Source of the DNA: Heterobilharzia americana
Lineage: Eukaryota; Platyhelminthes; Trematoda; Strigeidida; Schistosomatidae
Assembly: GCA_944470555.2 (NCBI GenBank)
Contig: OX104129.1
Span: 83,040,820-83,104,819 of the forward strand
Length of the DNA: 64,000 nucleotides
Direction of reading: 5' to 3'
Within the stretch, counting starts at the first letter, position 1. Each line of letters starts with the position of its first letter. The notes under the pieces were generated by a model. It searched no databases. It was not told the origin of the DNA and saw only the letters and a program-made list of their open reading frames with translations. This document shows, piece after piece, positions 46,150-57,049 of this stretch. Position numbers and translations under genes: made by a program.

Positions 46150-46420
46150 CGATGTGGTTCAAGATGAGATTTTGCGAAGTTTTAATAAAAAGTCATGAGG
46201 ACATGCATTGTCAGAAGGTTGCGCTATGCCGTGAACTGACAGAAGTAAGGAAATGCTGACTTGCTGATTCCAAAGTGATGGCTCAATATTAGCCTGCTAG
46301 CTGGAAAACTTGAGAGTTCTGGGTTTGATCGCTGACGGCGTCATAGATACGTACTGCTGAGGAGTAGCATACTAGGACGAAACAGCTGTATACTCTTCAC
46401 AAGTTTCTAATTATTTTTTA
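46150..46420 (+). mobile_element. Family C element C9, right part, with decayed hammerhead
   Basis: TTGCGCTATGCCGTGAAC, a tRNA-like head (GATGGCTCAATATTAGCC near 46274; box B GGGTTTGATCGC near 46321), then CTGAGGA (46357-46363), GTAGCATACTAGGAC, GAAA and CAGCTGTAT. The core strands are intact, but helix II has two mismatches and the cleavage site is altered. Confidence 0.6.
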
Positions 46421-47167
46421 TTCTGTTGATAATGTTCAGCGATTATTAGGATCATCTTGGTCAAACCAACGGAAGTTTTAACGGGAAATGATACGAAAAT
46501 TTGGTGAATATGTACAGTTAAGGTGACATATTCAAATACTAACCACTTCAGGGCTTTTTGAGTGTATGCTAAAACAGTGCAACAAGCAAGGACACAACAG
46601 CAGTCTGATGCTTTCACATTTTCAGTTATTTTACACCTGATGTCGCTCCTTATTGAATATTACGTTGAAAGGTTTCTTTCTTCTTCGTTTATTTTAATGA
46701 ATTACAGGGCTAACGATGAAAATATTTCAGCCATAAACTAAGGTGAACTCACATCCCCATCCTACACCAAAATAAACTCAGATTTTTAGATTTATTCCCA
46801 GCTTATGTTTCGCTTGATTCAATAAATAACCTTTCAAATCAATTGCATTTCATCAAGACTACTGACATAGTTAGATAATACATAGTAAAATGACTCGAAC
46901 GAAACAAAACAGAAGTCTTAATCGTCCGTAAATTGATGAAATATTGGTAGTATGTTGAACTTCAGGTTAACTTGCGAAGTACTTCATTCATATCCAGAAA
47001 GATTAAAGAATAATTTTAATGTAAAAGATTAGTTTTGAAGTTCTAAAGACTTCCAGTAACACCTTGCTAGTTAGTAGTTTCAGAAGTCAAGAATAGATTA
47101 AAGGACACTCTGCAAACACGACTGAACATCAAGTCTAATCACGTTAACATTTTCATTTATTTATGTA
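46421..47167. other. No recognisable feature
   Basis: Unassigned AT-rich sequence. Confidence 0.5.
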
Positions 47168-48130
47168 TTTGTCCCTTCGGTTCCTAGTGGAACATACCGC
47201 TTCAGCATGATGTCTCCATTTCACTCTCTTCTTCACAGTCTTCTTATTGTGACCGAGTGGTGGGGTTGCTTTCGTGGGTATAATGAATACTGAGACTCAG
47301 TAGACACCTCAGTCGAATACCTTTACGACTGACCTCCCTCAGCACCTTCAGTTTCACTAAGCCACGAAAAAATCAGAAGACAAAGACGGTCCGTGACTGC
47401 TAGAACAGCAAGAACACTTACTAGGCAAATACACGATATATATGTATGTAAAAAACTCTTAGAAAATGAGACCATAAATGAACCAGTCAGATTTCTTGTA
47501 TAAGGTCGAATTTCTCCAAACAGGTTCTCATGTCAGCACAGGCATAAATCATGACCTGAACATGATCCGACCATGACTTGAAAACAACTCCCCTATTGGC
47601 TGCCTTTTGTCGCTAGGTAACACTTCTCCACCTGGCTCCACGACTGCCTACAGGCTTACATTTCTTCCTCACACGATCTCCTGTATATCAACCTCGCATC
47701 GCACGCCCAACTGGTCTCTTCCCATTTGGATTCCACTCGACGGCCTGGCCTGACGCGTGATGTTCACAAACGATCTTCTCAGTACATGTCCAATCTATCT
47801 CCACTTTCTTCTGCATACACGATGGGTGATAGATTCCTGGTTGGTTCGCTGCCAACCACAGTGAGTTCTTTCTTGCTTACTCTTATCATTCTGGCCATCT
47901 GATCGACCTTCAGTATCGAGTGAGTGTAGGTGTCAACTATTCATCATGCATATTTACAGTTTGTTGGAAATGTTTTTCGTAACGCGCCGCCAACTCTCTC
48001 AACCATCACATAGAAGTACTGACTGACTTGACTGACATAAGTAATGTCGAAAATCCGGATGCTGTTCACGCCTTATACTGAGTACAGTGGAGTGCAGTAC
48101 AGTGGATCTCCACACAATCAAGTTGACAGG
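47168..48130 (-). mobile_element. RTE 3' part (RTE-6) split by an unknown insertion
   Basis: The 3' end, CCCTTCGGTTCCTAGTGGAACA (47173-47194, split here for length), is read on the minus strand. The C-terminal region continues at 47623-48130 (complement of CCTGGCTCCACGACTGCC through the segment near 47880-47990). An unrelated segment of about 375 bp (about 47245-47622) interrupts it. The copy forms a head-to-head inverted pair with RTE-7. Confidence 0.7.
47245..47622. mobile_element. Unidentified ~375-bp insertion in RTE-6
   Basis: It begins GTGACCGAGTGGTGGGG, loosely reminiscent of a tRNA 5' half, and includes CTCAGTAGACACCTCAGTCG. I found neither a second copy in the window nor a ribozyme core. 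Boundaries are inferred from where RTE homology stops and resumes. Confidence 0.4.
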
Positions 48131-48589
48131 ATTGTTTCAATTCATCGCTAACAAATCTATTGTTATTCGTAAAATCTCCATTGAGATTAAACTGTTAATA
48201 TCAGAATAGATTATTTTCCATCTTAAATAGTACCAAAAACAATACACTGTTGGTTGAAAAATGTTAAACAGTTTTTTTAAGTATTTTCTAGTATATACAC
48301 ACCAGGAGGCTATTCAGTGATAACAGTATAACATTTTGTTCAATTAATTCATTACAAAGTATTTTATCGGATAAAAGCTTGTTGATTTACACACTATTAA
48401 ACGTTCATTATTGAACAAGAATCTGGTGAATAACATCTCGCTTCAGGAAAAACGTGTTCAATTATCAGATTTATTAAATAACCAGAAGGTTTATGGACAA
48501 TAAAGAGCGATCCCACATTAGATTTGTTTAATTGACGTATCGGGCATAAATTATTCCTGCTCATCATCATATCAGCATAAAGAACAAGA

Positions 48590-49135
48590 TCCGGATTTTC
48601 ATCACTAATGTCAGTCAAGTCATTCAGTACTTCTATGTGATGGTTGAGAGAATTGGTAGCGTGTTACGAAAAGCATTTCCAACAAACTGTAAATATGCAT
48701 GATGAATAGTTGACACCTACACTCACTCGATACTGAAGGTCGATCAGATGGCCAGAATGATAAGAGTAAACAAGAGAGAACTGACGGTGGCTGACTGGCC
48801 AAGAACTAACGATTAAGCTATTATCCACGGTGTATGTAGAAGAAAGTGTAGATGGATTGGGTTGGATTGGACATGAACATAAACTGAGAAGACGGTTTGG
48901 GGACATGAGGCATCATATCAGGTCATCGAGTGGAAGCGAAATGAGAAACGACGAGTTTGGCTTCTGAACCGATGGTGAAATGGTGGAGATTTGCGTGAGG
49001 AAGAAGTGAAGGATTGTGGGGAGTTGTGGAGGCAGGTTGAGAAGACTGAAGAGAGGAGAGTGAAATGTCGACATGTTACTGAAGCCATATGTTTCACTAG
49101 GTACCCAAGGAACAATTAATCATAATAATAATTCG
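48590..49135 (+). mobile_element. RTE 3' part (RTE-7), inverted partner of RTE-6
   Basis: Plus strand; shares CACTCACTCGATACTGAAGG and ATCAGATGGCCAGAATGATA with RTE-6 in inverted orientation. It continues through the CRRKCRWIG-like segment (about 48835-48860) to GGTACCCAAGGAACAATTAA and an AAT tail (49098-49130). The 48131-48589 spacer between the two copies is unassigned. Confidence 0.75.
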
Positions 49136-49139
49136 TCAC

Positions 49140-49375
49140 AAACTGACATCTTGGATAATCATACAAGCAGCAACACTGAAACTTAACCCGTCACACGAGA
49201 AGTGGCTATTGTGACTCAGTGATATGATGGACAATGCCCTGCCGTTTATACCGATCTCTGTGGAGTTCCAATCCTGGTTGGAACAACATCACTCCTTTGG
49301 AGGCTGATACATTCATCTGATGAGTCCCGAAATGTGCGAAATGCGCATTCTGGATTCCAATCCTTGTAGGTATGT
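49140..49375 (+). mobile_element. Smalpha-type repeat, decayed ribozyme
   Basis: A short family A leader, a worn tRNA-like head (GTGACTCAGTGATATGATGG; GTTCCAATCCTGG), the ACATCACTCC spacer, and a hammerhead relic at 49311-49355: CTGATGA and GAAA are intact, helix II is poor (GTCC against GTGC), and the cleavage triplet reads TTC. Confidence 0.7.
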
Positions 49376-49544
49376 ACATTGAAGGAAATGTGATCTAACC
49401 AGAGTATACTTGTAACGAGACCAGATGAAGTAATTAGGGTTGTAGTCTTGAATGAAGATGACTATAATCATAAAATGAAGTATCATTATCGAAGATACTA
49501 TGAATTCTCAGAAATTGGTGAACGGCCTATATCACACTGAGAAA

Positions 49545-49845
49545 ATATGCAGAATATGCAGAGGAAGTGAGTGTAGATGGACTGGATTGGATGGTAAATA
49601 AACTGAGAAGACGGTTTGGTAACATCATGCATCAGGCCAGGCCTTAGAACGGAAGTTAAATGAGAAACGACGAATTGGGCGTCGGAACCGAATGGGACAT
49701 GCAGACGATAGTGTAAAGAATAAATGAAAGCTTGTGGGCAGTGGTGAAGCCAGTTTAAGAAGACTGGAGAGAAGAGAGTGTAACGTTGACGTGCTACTGA
49801 AGCTGTATGTTCCAGTTGGTACTCAAACGAAACAAATTATCAAAA
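49545..49845 (+). mobile_element. RTE 3' end (RTE-8)
   Basis: A short tail with the GATGGACTGGATTGGATGG segment, GAGAAACGACGAATTGGGCG, and a closing ATGTTCCAGTTGGTACTC near 49807, followed at once by the PLE-6 terminal segment. Confidence 0.65.
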
Positions 49846-50970
49846 ACTAATCTTATTAATGTTATCACACACTACTCTCGACATTTGATTTCTACTATCA
49901 TGTCACCTCATATTCTTTATTTCTATTTGCAGTAACATTTTCGGTTATTTGCGGGATAGGTGTTGCCTCATTCCTACTGCATGTGTTATATTGTGTGTTG
50001 ATTCGATAAACCAAGATTCAGTAACCAATCTCTCCCTGTCTCCATCTAAGAATATTAGACTTGAGTGTTCGTACAAATTTCATTATTGACTTGTTTTATA
50101 TATATATATTTCAATTCCTAGTTTACGTCTTTGAATTGACTAGTCAGTTTTCTAACTATATCATTTAGACATTTGACTAAACCTGCCTTAATTGACTGAC
50201 ACTGGATGAGATGACTTGAAGTCTAAATACTTTTTAGAAGCTGCCGGCTTTCTGTAGACGATAGGTAATTCTCCTTGTTCAATTTTTACCTTCTCCGAAA
50301 CGAAATGGATTGCGGTAAAGAATATTTCATCAACATATCGCCATCATGAATTAGGTGTAGGATTAAACGTTTGTAAAGCCATATTTTCCCAACTATTGAT
50401 ATATCTACTACGATTGAGAATATTGACGATCCCAATGCTACTCCTTCTGTTTGTCTGTATATTTAGTCCCGAAACTTGAAGACTGTAGAAGTTAACCACA
50501 AATGTACGCCTAATATGATCTCATCAAGCGATATCTTAGTTCTATGAGTAAGTTGTGAGTCAGTATTTAGTTGATTTCTGACTGCCTCCTGTGCCGTGTT
50601 GATTGGTATTTTACTATGAGGACTCTCTACACCGAAGCTAACCATTTTTTCATCCTCTTCCATATGTGGGTCACTAAATCTTTGTTTTAACTTGTTAGAG
50701 TTTACTAGTCTGGAATTCGAGTAGTTCCTAATGGGACACAATATCGATGGTAAGTGCTTCTCTAGTTCATATGTAGGGGTATTTCTGAAGTCAACTGTGG
50801 ATCTAATGGGATAATCTGGTTGATGAACTTTAGTGGTACCAAACATTCTTCTAGGATTACTAGTTTTATGTATCAAATGAAACCATTTCGACCTACCTGG
50901 AGATGGCTTTAGTTGACTAATCAGAACGGCTGTAGATTTCCTAATTTTATTTATAACAGTGTCCATAGGT
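49846..50970 (-). pseudogene. Penelope-like element PLE-6, RT frame with endonuclease deleted
   Basis: An open frame at 50966-50463 on the minus strand (167 codons): INKIRKSTAVLISQLKP, then MFGTTKVHQPDYPIR and TPTYELEKHLPSIL (the PLE pre-palm block), then motif A as KMVSFGVESPHSKIPI, where the catalytic Asp is Gly. A YRQTEGVALGSS block follows (about 50455-50425). The connector up to FTSQFKDVN-like (about 50130) is recognisable, but the GIY-YIG region is missing, and the terminal segment (49850-50080) follows directly. Inactive. Confidence 0.75.
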
Positions 50971-51569
50971 TTCTTGTGCTCTTCATATCGTCCTGTTTTG
51001 ATATGTTCGCATAGTGTAATAAGAAGATGGAGGTTGTCTTAGAAACGTGTGATGTATCCACGGAATACGTTTCGAACAATCTGATCATACACTGAATTCT
51101 CAAGGCATTATATATAAACAATGAAAATAGGGTGGGGTAAGATGAATAAATTAAGATAGTACAAGATTTGAGAAATATATAGGGTAATAAGGAGTAGTAA
51201 TACATTTTCACACCTCCCTTGGGATTAAAATGAGATAAAGATTACCAAGGTGGGTTTTAGGGCAAGGACAGACCGTTTTCTGATAAACAAGGGGGGGGTT
51301 TGAACTTTCGTTTAGCTAAGGCTTTAGTGAACGTAAGTATACGGTGTTGACGTCTCGTATAGATTGGTGTCAAGGGTGTTTTGGGGGTGGATACTGTGAC
51401 GTCATTCTATAGTGTGTTTGCCTATTAACAATGACATCTGTTTACCTCCCGTATTTTTCGGATTATTTGATAGGGATATGCTTCACCGTCCCTGGTGAAT
51501 ACATCAGACTTCTCAGATAACCTCCGTCTTCTTATTACACTATGCAATTTCATCAAAGGAACTAATTAT
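50971..51569. other. Unassigned
   Basis: No motif recognised. It lies between PLE-6 RT sequence and the family A copy at 51.57 kb, so it may be diverged PLE sequence or another insertion. A G9 run is at 51291-51299. Confidence 0.4.
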
Positions 51570-51905
51570 AGTAACGATGGGCAGTGGCTAGCAGTGGAAT
51601 CCAGGGTACACATCTCGTCCTAGTTGGGACTCGTCAGCTGGATGTACCTGCCTCTCAGTGAGTGATGTTGTTCCCACCGGGGCTCGGACTTGGGAGCGAT
51701 CACTTCAAACGCCAGGGCATTATCCACTACACCACCGAGCTACGATAGCCACTTCTTGTGCAACGGGCATGGGTTTAGTGTTTTTGCTTGCACTACACCG
51801 TCGTTGATTGGACCGAATTGATCAGTCTCTCTTGGCACATGGGCTCCTATGCAGATGCCTCGATATTGCCTGTCCTTTTAATTATGTATAGTAATGATAG
51901 GTAGT
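51570..51905 (-). mobile_element. Smalpha-type repeat, full-length, minus strand
   Basis: Minus strand, complete order: inverted-arm segment (51880-51795, GAGGCATCTGCATAGGAGCC), tRNA-like head with box A TAGCTCGGTGGTGTAGTGG (51742-51724) and box B GTCCGAGCCCC (about 51690-51680), AACATCACTCACTGAGAGGC, hammerhead (51643-51599), TTCCACTGCTAGCCAC. The ribozyme has CTGACGA and helix II GTCC/GGAC, but GAGA replaces GAAA and the cleavage triplet is ACC. Otherwise it is the most complete family A unit. It lies inside PLE-derived sequence. Confidence 0.8.
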
Positions 51906-51924
51906 GGCATGCAATGGCACTCAG

Positions 51925-52275
51925 GGACTAATTGCTACAAACTGGATATGCTCATCAATTCTGTTGAAATAATCCAGTTTGTCCATAACTACAGTTGAAT
52001 TGCCTCTATCATATGTAACAATTACTATGTTATTATCATTTCATAGAATAGTCAGAGTTGAATTTTCAGAGGACAGGAATATAAAAAATAGATGTTGAAA
52101 GTACTTTGTGATTACATATTGATATGATTATGAGTAATGATAATTTATGCTTGAAAAATCGTCATCAAGTAAATAATACTGAATCACTTTGCGCTATATA
52201 TGAAATAAACAAATCTAACACTGAATTATATTCTACCGCGGTGCCAAAGTCTTATACCTATATTAATAAGGCATG
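51925..52275. mobile_element. PLE N-terminal fragment and inverted terminal segment
   Basis: The minus strand 52045-51925 reads VIVTYDRGNSTVVMDKLDYF, the block that precedes the PLE palm. At 52075-52275 comes the terminal segment in plus orientation (GTTGAAAGTACTTTGTGATT, then TTGAT, helix GAGT/GCTT, TTGAAAAATCGTCATCAA). A minus-strand PLE therefore ends in an inverted copy of its own 3' terminal segment, as in PLE-5 and PLE-8. Confidence 0.7.
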
Positions 52276-53649
52276 ATAACTGATAACCCATGTAGGATAA
52301 ATGGGATATTATATGAAAATGCTATGCATACTGTTTAATCGGCTTTTATTTATAGTCACTCAGCCAGATATAATGCTTAACTATCATCTTTCATTTGAAG
52401 ACACTTGTCAGTTAGTTAGATGTGCAACCTCGAGAAAGTTAGAGCTTCCTCGTAGAAGTTAGGCTACATTATAAAGGGTCAAACTCCAGGAGGTTATGTT
52501 TCTTAAGTAGTGATCAAAGACAGTTAACGATAGGTTGTAGCCAGTAGTTAACATTGTATGAGTCCATTAAGGTGGTTCCGATGAATACTAAGCAACATGA
52601 AGCCTTCTAACAAGGTTTCCTGTTGACCAGTTCAAGTAGGCTACGGCTGATGAACCAAAAATTGAATGGAAATGTTTTTTAGTTGGAGGTTAACCTATTT
52701 TCATTCACAATAGTAAACCATTAAGGTTTTCGTAAGTTAGATGTCTAGATATTTTAGCTGGAATGATGTAATAAAGTGATGATTTGTATTGTTACTTGGT
52801 TGGATGTAAGCATCAGGGAACCTTGATGCAGTTAGAGACCTTATCACTGAACTACTGTGTCTGTGACTAACCTCCAGTTAGACTGAATGACATATGTGTA
52901 TTGGCTGGTTACTGTAGATTGTATAATTTCCTGTTGTCTAATCCTTAGTGCTAATTAAACACTATGGTTCATTTTGTGATGTAATCCCTCAGCTAAGAGA
53001 CACACCATCAAGGGTTAAAATCTCCGAGGTAGCCTTACTTTCCCCTAGACAGAAGATATGTCTTGGTAACAAGTTCCAGCAACCACAGAACCAAACTCGA
53101 GAGTTTCCTGATAATTGCGTTCATCCAACTGTCATTTATCAAAGCGCAGTATGACGCCAATTTTCCTAGATTTATGGCCACATTACAAAATGGTCGACGT
53201 GATGTGACCAACCCTCAGAGTTTGATAAAATGGTGTTGTTTACTTTTCTTGGGCCGCTTGCTTTAGACTGGCGTTAGATTTTCTTGAGAGATGGGCAATT
53301 CAGATTATCCAGAAGATGGGTAAAGCTTGAGGTAGCCAAGATCATGGGGTACTGATCACGGTTCTTCAAAAAAACATGGCAAACAGGAATCGTACGTTTT
53401 TCTGCACAGATACCACAAACCCAACAGTCTTTGACACAAACAGAGTTTATAAAAAAATAAGGTATGAATAGAATCTAAACACACAAAGTATTTCTTATTT
53501 CCTCGCTTTGACTGCAAACACAAAGATTATTTTAATTGACTCGATAGTTTCATGCATGAGGCAGTATGAGTAGTTTTCAGCAAGTTCTGAAGTAGGTGTG
53601 ATAATGGTTTGATGTTTTGTGAAGCAATAGCCACAGATCAATAGGGGCG
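52276..53649. other. Mostly unassigned; decayed family B at 52.79-52.95 kb
   Basis: GACCTTATCACTGAACTACT, then GTGTATTGGCTGGTTAC and TTCCTGTTGTCTAATCC (52840-52945), follow the order of 8130-8230 and mark an old family B minus-strand copy without its ribozyme part. The remainder holds nothing recognisable. Confidence 0.45.
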
Positions 53650-54085
53650 TTATGTTGCCGTACATAAAAGATATCCCAGAAGTAATCAGGCGGTTGTTTC
53701 CTCCATTCGAAATTGGAGTAGCCCACAAACCAAGAAATCTTCTGCCAAAAGGAAATAAGATAAGCATAATTTACGAAATTAACTGTAAAGACTATTTGCA
53801 AAACGAAGTTGACCAGTCTAATAGCCAGATTGTCCAAAGAATTCATGAACACCAACTAGCAGTAAGGCAGAAGGATTCGGTCTTCTCAGTTTTGACTCGA
53901 GCAGACAATCAAAATCACATATTTAACTTCGAGAATATCAAAATCCACCAAGATAATTTCTAGAAGCATTGCATTCAAACGAAATGTCAATCAACAGACA
54001 TGTAGATATAAACCAAATCTACAATCTACTTAGAAAAACAGTCATTCATCAACTAAGCGCAACTGGCCGAATGAATTAATAATGG
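53650..54085 (+). pseudogene. Penelope-like element PLE-7, GIY-YIG C-terminus
   Basis: The frame 53652-53963 reads MLPYIKDIPEVIRRLF, AHKPRNLLPK, then ISIIYEINCKDYL (GIY motif; the second Cys of the usual pair reads Tyr), NEVDQS in place of YxGxT, and RIHEHQLAV. After a shift, LEALHSNEMSINRHVDINQIY and LLRKTV follow (about 53960-54030). This is the C-terminal block of a PLE type distinct from PLE-1/2 and probably the same type as PLE-3 and PLE-5. No RT is attached. Confidence 0.75.
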
Positions 54086-54359
54086 TGTATGGCATGATAG
54101 CGTGAAACAACATAATTCCAAAGTAACAAAGATTATCTCTCAGTGTGTCTGAAAAAAAGGTCAAACAGTTCAACATCTGGTATAAATCCTTTCCTCAACT
54201 TACAATTGGACAACATTCAGGGTCATTAAAAACGCTACAGAGACGTTGATGTAAGAATGGAATATACATCACTTTGTTATGATGTTACTACTGAAGATGT
54301 CACCAAGCCTGGTGATAAAGCATTGGCGGCAAAATATCAAAACCCAGATGACACCAAAC
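54086..54359. other. No recognisable feature
   Basis: Unassigned; possibly the 3' flank of PLE-7. Confidence 0.4.
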
Positions 54360-54655
54360 TACCATCATTTTCATGTATTGATTGGTCACGGGAGTGCAAC
54401 TAATTTCATGTTTTCTAGTCCTATGTGCAGACCGAATTCTATCGATCATATTTGCAAAGTGGCAACCAAGCTAGGAAGATCAGCATCACGGTACACATTA
54501 GTAGATGTTAGTTGGTTGGTTGGTGGGTTCGAATCTCAGGCGGGACATCAGTTCCGTCGAGGCTGCAGATAAGCCTTCCTGACGAGTGCCAAAAAGCACA
54601 AAACCTAGGTCCAGAGCTTCCTGCCGATTGTCTCCAACCAACTAATACCATCATT
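54360..54655 (+). mobile_element. Family B tRNA-like/hammerhead element, head partly replaced by its inverted tail
   Basis: The left segment (54375-54480) matches the family B inverted repeat (GGGAGTGCAAC ... GCAACCAAGCTAGG) and continues into the complement of the tail (GATGTTAGTTGGTTGG). It then joins in the middle of the tRNA-like head at box B GGGTTCGAATCTC (54521-54533). The conserved GTTCCGTCGAGGCTGCAGAT and the ribozyme follow. Hammerhead 54569-54612: CTGACGA intact, helix II GTGC/GCAC perfect, AAAA in place of GAAA, CCTAGG palindrome, TC, CAGAGC. One base change probably inactivates it. Confidence 0.75.
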
Positions 54656-54689
54656 TTCACCCTGAGCTGAAAATCTTTTCTAGCATATA

Positions 54690-55085
54690 TTAATGATAGA
54701 TAGTGACTAGCAGTGGAGTCCAGGATGTACGTTTCGTTCTATTAGGAGCTCGTCAACTGGATTTACGTGCCTCCTAGTGAGCGATGTTGTTCCCATTGGC
54801 ACTCAAACCTCATGCTTCAGTAGACTTGATGTTCAAAGCGATGCATACGAGATTTCAGTCTCAGTGGGAACAATATCACTCACTGAGGTGCAGGTATATC
54901 CAGCTGACGACTCCGAAATAGGTCGAAACGTACAAACTAGATTCCTTTGCTAGTCACAGCCAGATAAATTATTATCATCAATATTCAGGCAACATCGAGA
55001 TGTCCTTACAGGAGAACATATGGTAATAGAGGTCGAACAATTCAATCCAATAAAACAAGGCAGAATTACAAGTAGCTTTACTGGT
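54690..55085. mobile_element. Smalpha-type foldback pair
   Basis: Minus unit (54690-54805): hammerhead 54762-54718 with TTGACGA in place of CTGACGA, GAAA intact. Plus unit (54840-54965): hammerhead 54898-54942 with CTGACGA and GAAA intact, but helix II is CTCC/GGTC and the cleavage triplet is AAA. An inverted-arm segment follows (54990-55055, CATCGAGATGTCCTTACAGG). The two units are head to head, ribozymes outward. Confidence 0.75.
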
Positions 55086-55330
55086 TAAAACTATAAATAC
55101 TTGATGATTACTGATGAAAAATCTTGAATAAAGCCCCGAAGAGTGCATACAAAAGGTTTATACCAAAACCATAGAAGGATTGCACTATGGAAGAATATAA
55201 TTCCATATTTCATGTTTTGATTTAATGTGTCACACAACGTATATTATTACTTACTGAACGACGTTAAAATAATCATGAACAATAAATTGTGCTTAAAACT
55301 CCGTTTGGTTAATAATATGGTATTGTTTTG

Positions 55331-55332
<2 letters not shown>

Positions 55333-55411
<79 letters not shown>
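55333..55411. repeat. (AT)n microsatellite, about 39 units
   Basis: Uninterrupted AT alternation. It can extrude as a cruciform. The Ile/Tyr reading frames through it are not genes. Confidence 0.98.
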
Positions 55412-55416
<5 letters not shown>

Positions 55417-56349
55417 CAAACTTATTGAGGACTGCCTAACGAGTATTATGACGATCAAGAACAGGCAGGTCTCCATTCGTCGGCAACTTCAACTTCAAAT
55501 GTGTCTCCAGTAACAAGTACATAGTTTTGGATGTTTTCCTTCTAACTTTTACTGGTCTTCCTATATCTTACTTATTTCTAAAAGTATCTTCTGCCTAACC
55601 TACTATATTAAGAAGCTAAGAGTACCTGGTATAACTCAGCCTCTTTCCTATTCTCCTCTATTGTTCTCGTTTATTCTTTCCCCGGGTTGATGAAAAAAGA
55701 CTATGCTATATTGCGTAGAACTTTGAAGATTGTCAGCAGAATTAGAGTGGTGTGACTCTAAACCTTCTAATTGAAACTGTTGTGAACAAACATATTCACT
55801 CATGTAACCACCTTGAGGAGTTATTTCATCAGATGACCAACATTCTCTTCACTCAAATCGCTGTGTGTCGGTCATCTGAAAAGACAAGGAGCAAGTACAT
55901 AAGATTTTATCCATGCACTACTTAGTATAAAATCTCTACACCACCGTACGTATTTAGCTTGTCTCATGTGTGATGAAGAAAGCATTAGAAATGTACTGAC
56001 TAATCAACTTCTGTTTTTCAAAGTAAACTAACTGAAGATGATGATGATGAGCAGTTTACTATTTGTGTATTATGAATCTAATTGCTAATGTGATTGTCTA
56101 CCTAAATTGACTGTGGATTTTCAAGAAAGTTGAAGATGAAGTGAATATTCTTATCTTTTCTTCATGTAATTTCTACTTACCTCATTTTGCTATGTATACA
56201 TACATGTACACTGTCTCTATCCGATTGATGCTGTAGGCCATGCTGAAAATTCTGCAGAGTATTTGCGAAATAGCTTTCAGAATAAAGCCATTGGTATTAT
56301 TATTACCAACGATAAAATTACTGTGTCTAACAATAAGGTATCCTTTTTT
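55412..56349. other. No recognisable feature
   Basis: Unassigned sequence without recognised motifs. Confidence 0.5.
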
Positions 56350-56690
56350 TGGGATGAATGGAGATTTTTTAAACTTAGAAGTAGTATTCATCATGGACTG
56401 ACATCAGTTGGGGAAGACCTTGGGTGATAGTCGCGCTATGTCGTGAATTGACAGAAGTTGGAAATTATGAACCACTGTGAACCGATCCAGTCGCTGAGTG
56501 GTTAAACGCGTTCGCCGTGAAACCTGAAGGTGTTGAGTTCGATGTGTGGCTGGGTCATGGGTGCATACTTCTCAGGAGTCCCATACTAGAACGAAACAGC
56601 TGGTGTCCAGTGCTCCGGGGTTTGCAATGGTTCCTCAACTGAAGTCAGTCCATGATGAATACTACTTCTAAAATAAGGTATCCATTTGAA
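56350..56690 (+). mobile_element. Family C element, short form (C6), mutated-core subfamily
   Basis: Terminal inverted repeats of about 40 bp (TTAGAAGTAGTATTCATCAT at 56375; complement ending TACTTCTAA at about 56672). A tRNA-like head (CCAGTCGCTGAGTGGTTAAA; box B GAGTTCGATGTG) leads to a ribozyme relic at 56562-56614: CTCAGGA, GTCC/GAAC, GAAA, CAGCTGGTGTC, CAGTGC. It shares the CTCAGGA change with the palindrome copies C4 and C5. Confidence 0.75.
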
Positions 56691-57049
56691 AACTGTTTCT
56701 TTTTCCGCCTATCATTCCATACACTCATTGCTCCTTAGATCTGATTCAGTTCAGTATAGTTTGATCTTTTTACCAGATTTCTCACTAACCGATCTTTACC
56801 ATTTTCGAAGTTGCCACATATATTACTTATATACATTCTTATAAGTAGCTTTCACTATTGTATTATCTGGTGGTAATCATAGATTCCCTGTAAATGAAGT
56901 GTATATCTTATGTATTTTGTCAGTAATAAACAGTGAATAAACAATAAAAGTCCACTATGAACTTATGGATTTTGGCTTAAAAGAGTCCAGTTTTGATATC
57001 TGCTTTAACCTAATACCATTTATCTTACTTCATACGTTTGATAAGATTT

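Noticed and set aside
55227..55513. Ile/Tyr-repeat frames
   Set aside because: Produced by the (AT)n microsatellite.
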